Shown here piece by piece: positions 5,553 through 7,757 of a stretch of DNA of 7,757 nucleotides. The stretch's first letter is position 1. Every line of letters starts with the position of its first letter. Source of the stretch: Chloroflexota bacterium (GTDB taxonomy: Bacteria; Chloroflexota; Dehalococcoidia; RBG-13-53-26); assembly GCA_030616195.1 (NCBI GenBank), contig JAUWXW010000068.1, positions 1-7,757 of the forward strand, given 5' to 3'. The translations under genes and the position numbers were made by a program. Under the pieces are notes generated by a model. It was not told the origin of the DNA, did no database searches, and saw only the letters and a list, made by a program, of their open reading frames with translations.

Positions 5553-6133
5553 CACATACCGGAGTACTCGTGATCGATGATAATGAGGTTGTTCGCAACG
5601 GGTTGCGGCATATACTGGAGACAGAGGAGGACATGAAGGTAGTGGGTGACTTCGCCAATGCCGAGGAGGCCTTTGCCCAGATAGAGGAGCTCTGCCCAGA
5701 TGTTGTGCTAATGGACATCCGGATACCAGGGATGGATGGGATTGAGGCTACCCGTCACTTGAAGAAAAACGGGGTGAATTGCCGTGCGGATGTCATCATT
5801 TTGGCCGAATGTGTTGATTACATGGTCGATGCTCTGGACGCTGGGGCAGCCGGCTATCTTCTCAAGGATGCTAAGCGTGCCGAACTTGGCGAGGCCATCA
5901 GGCAGGTTTACCGCAATGAGCACCCGACGAGGGAGCGTGGTGGCTCTGTTGAACAAACGGTTGAGCTGGTAATATCCCCGCCTGCTGACGCTGCCCAGAC
6001 ACTGAGATTCATCGACCAAGTGGAGGAGAGACTCCATGCCAGCGTCATACAGACGGTTGGCTCTGGGACCATGGCAGTGTCATCACGATCCAGATGGAGC
6101 CTTTCAGACTGTCGAATCTGCTGGGTAAGCTGA
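5546..6133 (+). CDS. NarL-like receiver with a frameshifted C-terminal domain (paralogue of the 3824 gene)
   Basis: From ATG 5546 the frame gives 195 residues. An in-frame ATG at 5489 adds 19 residues and has its own GGAAGG, but the leader shared with the 3824 gene and the AAAGGAGG at 5534-5541 favour 5546. The receiver has D11-D12, phospho-acceptor D57 (VVLMDIRIPGMDG), Ala87 instead of the switch Thr, and K107 (GAAGYLLKD). The pocket is thus usable, unlike in the 3824 paralogue. The following segment matches the paralogue through FIDQVEERLHASVIQTVGSG, then diverges into a Ser/Arg-rich tail ending CRICWVS. The paralogous sequence continues in another frame to 6270, so the C-terminal domain is broken by a frameshift near 6065. 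The product is probably a receiver with half of its output domain. It starts 71 bases after the exported-protein gene. Confidence 0.8.
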   Translation: MKTHTGVLVIDDNEVVRNGLRHILETEEDMKVVGDFANAEEAFAQIEELCPDVVLMDIRIPGMDGIEATRHLKKNGVNCRADVIILAECVDYMVDALDAGAAGYLLKDAKRAELGEAIRQVYRNEHPTRERGGSVEQTVELVISPPADAAQTLRFIDQVEERLHASVIQTVGSGTMAVSSRSRWSLSDCRICWVS

Positions 6134-6270
6134 GAGATATGCCCGATGTAACCGAGGTAAAGGAGAGACGATTGGCAAAAGGCAGTTTTCCCACCGTTCT
6201 CAAGAAAGCCAGGGCTCTGCTGACTTCAACAACTGGCCCCAGCGCAAGAATCTCGATAGCCCTTAATTAG
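6067..6270 (+). pseudogene. Out-of-frame remainder of the 5546 gene's C-terminal domain
   Basis: Read in the frame one base back from the 5546 gene, this stretch gives SVITIQM, SNLLGKLRDMPDVTEVKE, RRLAKGSFPTVLKKARALL and a final ARISIALN, then a stop at 6268-6270. Each part matches the end of the 3824 protein (TVITIAT, SNLLNKLRDMPGVEKVEE, LLRSETS, RVLITLN). A net loss of one base (or gain of two) near the CTCTGGGAC at 6061-6069 explains the break. There is no strong X-XXY-YYZ slippery heptamer there, so decay or a sequence error is more likely than programmed frameshifting. Confidence 0.82.
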
Positions 6271-6336
6271 ACTGTCGAGGCCAGGCATGGGAAAGGAGTC
6301 TGAGATCTGCCAGTCACCACAGGGAAAGAGTGCAGC

Positions 6337-6438
6337 ATGATGACAGGAACAGGTGTCCTCGTCGTGAGCAGTGAGCCATCATTGCTCAACTTCCTACAAC
6401 AGAATCGTAGCGCCAAGGGGGTACCGGATAGGAGGTGA
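6337..6438 (+). pseudogene. Receiver-like scrap, 33 codons
   Basis: A short frame (MMTGTGVLVVSSEPSLLNFL...) with an AGGGAAAGAG stretch upstream. The start resembles strand 1 and helix 1 of a receiver (GVLVVDDEPxLLxxL), but the two acidic pocket residues are Ser-Ser. It ends after about 33 residues with a TGA whose last base is two bases before the next ATG, so it could act as a translated leader coupled to the 6441 gene. Most likely the stump of another receiver gene. The 66 bases between 6271 and 6336 show nothing recognisable. Confidence 0.4.
6430..6435 (+). promoter_or_regulatory. Ribosome binding site deciding the 6441 start
   Basis: AGGAGG lies five bases before ATG 6441. A GTG at 6435 is in the same frame two codons earlier but overlaps this site, so ATG 6441 is preferred. 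Confidence 0.65.
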
Positions 6439-6440
6439 AA

Positions 6441-6935
6441 ATGGAAACCAATCATGAACAAGAACATCAAGAACATGCGAGACAGCAGGGATGCTGCCAC
6501 TACTGGATAATCGAAAGCGCGATAGGCCCGGTCAGCAAAGGGGTATGCAAGCTGTGCAGCGCACAAAGCGAGTTTAGGAACTACATATCAGATTACCTCG
6601 GGGAGAACACCGAGGAGCACCCGGAACTGTGCCTGGCGGCGGGCGTAAGCGAGAAGGAGGTGAAGGAAAGCGAAGAGCATGCTCTCTTGCACCTCCGTCC
6701 TACTGCAACAGGACCTTTCATGGAGCGTTTTCCTAAAGGCAAGCACTACCGTGGCCAAAGGCGTGAACCCGCCCTTCTTGCATGGCATGGCGTTGCTCGG
6801 GGGCTGGCACTGAAAACGACATTGGTGGAGCCCCATGGAGGACGTATATCGGTGGAAAGCCAGGATGGTGAAGGAAGAAGCGTTCGACTTCTCGGTGCCT
6901 TTGGGGACTGCCGCCTATGGAAAAAGGAGCACTGA
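6441..6935 (+). CDS. Chimeric ORF: Cys/His cluster followed by decayed kinase ATPase sequence
   Basis: The frame encodes 164 residues. Residues 1-16 are hydrophilic and rich in Glu, Gln and His. Next comes C18-C19-H20-Y-W, IESAIGPVSKGVCKLC (C36 and C39) and FRNYISDYLGE, which looks like a small metal-binding (zinc-ribbon-like) module; the assignment rests on Cys/His spacing alone. From about residue 94 the sequence turns into a damaged histidine kinase C-terminus: MERF, then GVARGLAL (117-124, where a G2 box would read GVGLGLAL), LVEPHGGRISVESQDGEG (about 129-146), then a frame-disrupted end. Kinase-like residues also occur in another frame. The H-box and N-box are absent. The first half may be a genuine small protein whose 3' end was fused to a decaying kinase; the whole may be untranslated past residue 90. 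It stands immediately before a response regulator, as kinases often do. Confidence 0.6.
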   Translation: METNHEQEHQEHARQQGCCHYWIIESAIGPVSKGVCKLCSAQSEFRNYISDYLGENTEEHPELCLAAGVSEKEVKESEEHALLHLRPTATGPFMERFPKGKHYRGQRREPALLAWHGVARGLALKTTLVEPHGGRISVESQDGEGRSVRLLGAFGDCRLWKKEH

Positions 6936-6954
6936 AACAGGAGAGGAGTGGTGA
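6718..6954 (+). pseudogene. Histidine kinase HATPase remnant with frameshifts
   Basis: Kinase-like sequence can be followed by changing frames: MERF (6720-6731), then KASTTVAKGVNPPFLHGM in the next frame (6736-6789), the G2-like GVARGLAL and LVEPHGGRISVES in the first frame again (6789-6860), and the terminal strand FDFSVPLGTAAYGK in the second frame from 6883 to a TGA at 6952-6954. At least three frame changes are needed, so this is a pseudogene. Its stop would lie three bases before the 6958 regulator's ATG, the spacing of a normal kinase-regulator pair. Confidence 0.72.
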
Positions 6955-6957
6955 ATT

Positions 6958-7329
6958 ATGAAAGTTCTTATGATCGACGATGACCCTAATATCATAGAGA
7001 CTGTCTCCCTGGGGCTGCAGCTACGGTGGCCGGAAGCTGAACTAGTCTCGGCCCAGCTGGGGGAAAAGGGTATTGAGATGGTAAAGAGCGAGGCTCCGGA
7101 GATAGTGATCCTTGACTTGGGGCTTCCTGACATAAGCGGCTTTGAAGTGTTGAAGCGGGTGCGGTCTTTCTCCAACGTCCCTATCATAATCCTCACTGTG
7201 CGTGGGGAGGAGAGCCAGATGATCGAGGGACTGGATTTGGGAGCGGACGATTTCTTGGTCAAGCCCTACAGGCTAGTGGAGCTTCTGGCACGGATAAGGA
7301 CACTGATGCGGAGGAGAAGCACTGGATGA
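6958..7329 (+). CDS. OmpR-like receiver without an output domain
   Basis: A 123-residue protein with one receiver: D7-D8-D9, phospho-acceptor D53 (VILDLGLPDISGF), T80 (IIILTVRG) and K102 (DFLVKPY). The end (ELLARIRTLMRRRSTG) is the usual OmpR helix 5 and linker start, after which a DNA-binding domain would be expected but a TGA ends the frame. All receiver residues are intact. A GAGGAG ribosome binding site lies nine bases before the ATG. Its evident partner is the decayed kinase immediately upstream, which makes this an orphan receiver, perhaps served by another kinase such as the one at 1-1200. No helix-turn-helix is found in any frame in the following bases, so the output domain has been deleted rather than merely frameshifted. 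The composition changes soon after, around 7340. Confidence 0.92.
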   Translation: MKVLMIDDDPNIIETVSLGLQLRWPEAELVSAQLGEKGIEMVKSEAPEIVILDLGLPDISGFEVLKRVRSFSNVPIIILTVRGEESQMIEGLDLGADDFLVKPYRLVELLARIRTLMRRRSTG

Positions 7330-7618
7330 GGGGGCCGTGTACCTGGCTTTCCCCTCTGCCACAGCTGAAGTTGTAGTCGGGCCACCACTTTGGATTTGCA
7401 GTGCTCCCAGCATTGTCGTCGTCCATAGGGGTATTCCCACCTTGATCGTGTAGCCCTGGGACAAGCGTAATTGTTGTCTCTTGAGACTGAACAACAGTCC
7501 AGATTGTATAGCGGTCACAAAAGCCTGAATTGTTGAGTTTCCGAAGTGCAATAGCACTGAGCGTGTATGCTAGCTCACAAGGCTGAACGCTAGGCTCGAA
7601 GTTCTTTGTGTTGTCCAC
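7259..7618 (-). CDS. Hypothetical protein, doubtful minus-strand ORF
   Basis: A GTG-started frame of 119 residues. Its first 85 or so residues look protein-like, with no low-complexity bias (for example LSAIALRKLNNSGFCDRYTI and NPKWWPDYNFSCG), but match nothing I recognise. The last 24 codons are antisense to the end of the 6958 regulator and are unlikely to be meaningful. It may be the end of a neighbouring gene truncated at a junction near 7340. The only possible ribosome binding site is a weak GGAAGTAGG. There is no signal peptide or membrane segment. Confidence 0.3.
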   Translation of the reverse strand: MDNTKNFEPSVQPCELAYTLSAIALRKLNNSGFCDRYTIWTVVQSQETTITLVPGLHDQGGNTPMDDDNAGSTANPKWWPDYNFSCGRGESQVHGPLIQCFSSASVSLSVPEAPLACRA

Positions 7619-7624
7619 TTAGGC

Positions 7625-7757
7625 CTACTTCCATCCGTATTTCCACACCATAACTGGATACTCGCTCCCTCCCTGAGTTGCCACACGGCTTAGGCTCGTC
7701 TGATTTCTGGATATGGTTGCCCCAAAGTCAAATCCGCTTCGCATAACTGCTACTAAT
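7625..7757 (-). CDS. Possible 3' end of a minus-strand gene entering from the window edge
   Basis: Read on the minus strand, the frame is open from the window edge to a TAG at 7625-7627. It includes an ATG at 7742-7744 that would give 39 residues (MRSGFDFGATISRNQ to VMVWKYGWK). The stop is six bases before the GTG of the 7618-7259 frame, the spacing of neighbouring genes or of one gene broken by a frameshift. No family is recognised, and a chance frame is quite possible at this length. Confidence 0.22.
   Translation of the reverse strand, partial: LVAVMRSGFDFGATISRNQTSLSRVATQGGSEYPVMVWKYGWK

Noticed and set aside
6061..6069. Programmed -1 frameshift in the 5546 gene
   Set aside because: No X-XXY-YYZ slippery heptamer and no evident downstream stem; decay or a sequence error is simpler.
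1..7757. CRISPR array, tRNA, rRNA, insertion sequence or transposase
   Set aside because: No regularly spaced repeats, cloverleaf-like segments, rRNA motifs or transposase-like frames were seen; the repeats present are gene duplications.

Overview
The window is a dense cluster of two-component signalling genes, nearly all on the + strand. It suggests a bacterium of moderate GC content with a large, recently duplicated set of response regulators. The style fits Chloroflexota (Dehalococcoidia-like lineages) or a similar environmental bacterium: many receiver-only regulators, PAS kinases, and receivers fused to an unfamiliar C-terminal domain. This taxonomic guess is inference; no rRNA or marker gene is present.

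Layout. Positions 1-1200 hold the 3' part of a PAS-PAS-HisKA-HATPase histidine kinase whose start lies outside the window. It overlaps a receiver-only regulator (1184-1573), followed closely by an OmpR/PhoB-type regulator (1581-2264). A second round of the same pair follows as a decayed remnant of the receiver-only gene (2269-2442) and a complete OmpR-type regulator (2444-3145). A further OmpR-like receiver without an output domain closes the run (3166-3555). A truncated SnoaL/NTF2-like remnant (3630-3791) and a regulator with a pseudo-receiver and a non-HTH C-terminal domain (3824-4552) come next. This block ends in a group of hairpins with a strong intrinsic terminator (4549-4654).

A new block starts with an exported protein (4797-5474). 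After it comes a paralogue of the 3824 regulator that keeps its phospho-acceptor Asp but is frameshifted in its C-terminal domain (5546-6133, remnant to 6270). A receiver-like scrap follows (6337-6438), then a chimeric ORF with a Cys/His cluster and a decayed kinase ATPase domain (6441-6935), then a receiver-only regulator (6958-7329). The last 430 bases carry no + strand gene; weak minus-strand ORFs there may be a neighbouring locus or its remnants.

How the parts fit. The kinase and the 1184-3555 regulators look like one transcription unit, so one sensor may feed several receivers, only one of which (3166-3555 aside, the 2444 product) still has an intact DNA-binding domain. The clearest structural observations are a tandem kinase-linked duplication with an internal deletion (863-base offset), a second duplication (3824/5546 genes) that includes the leader and ribosome binding site, and several stages of decay: a lost wing, a lost phospho-acceptor Asp, frameshifts and stranded fragments.
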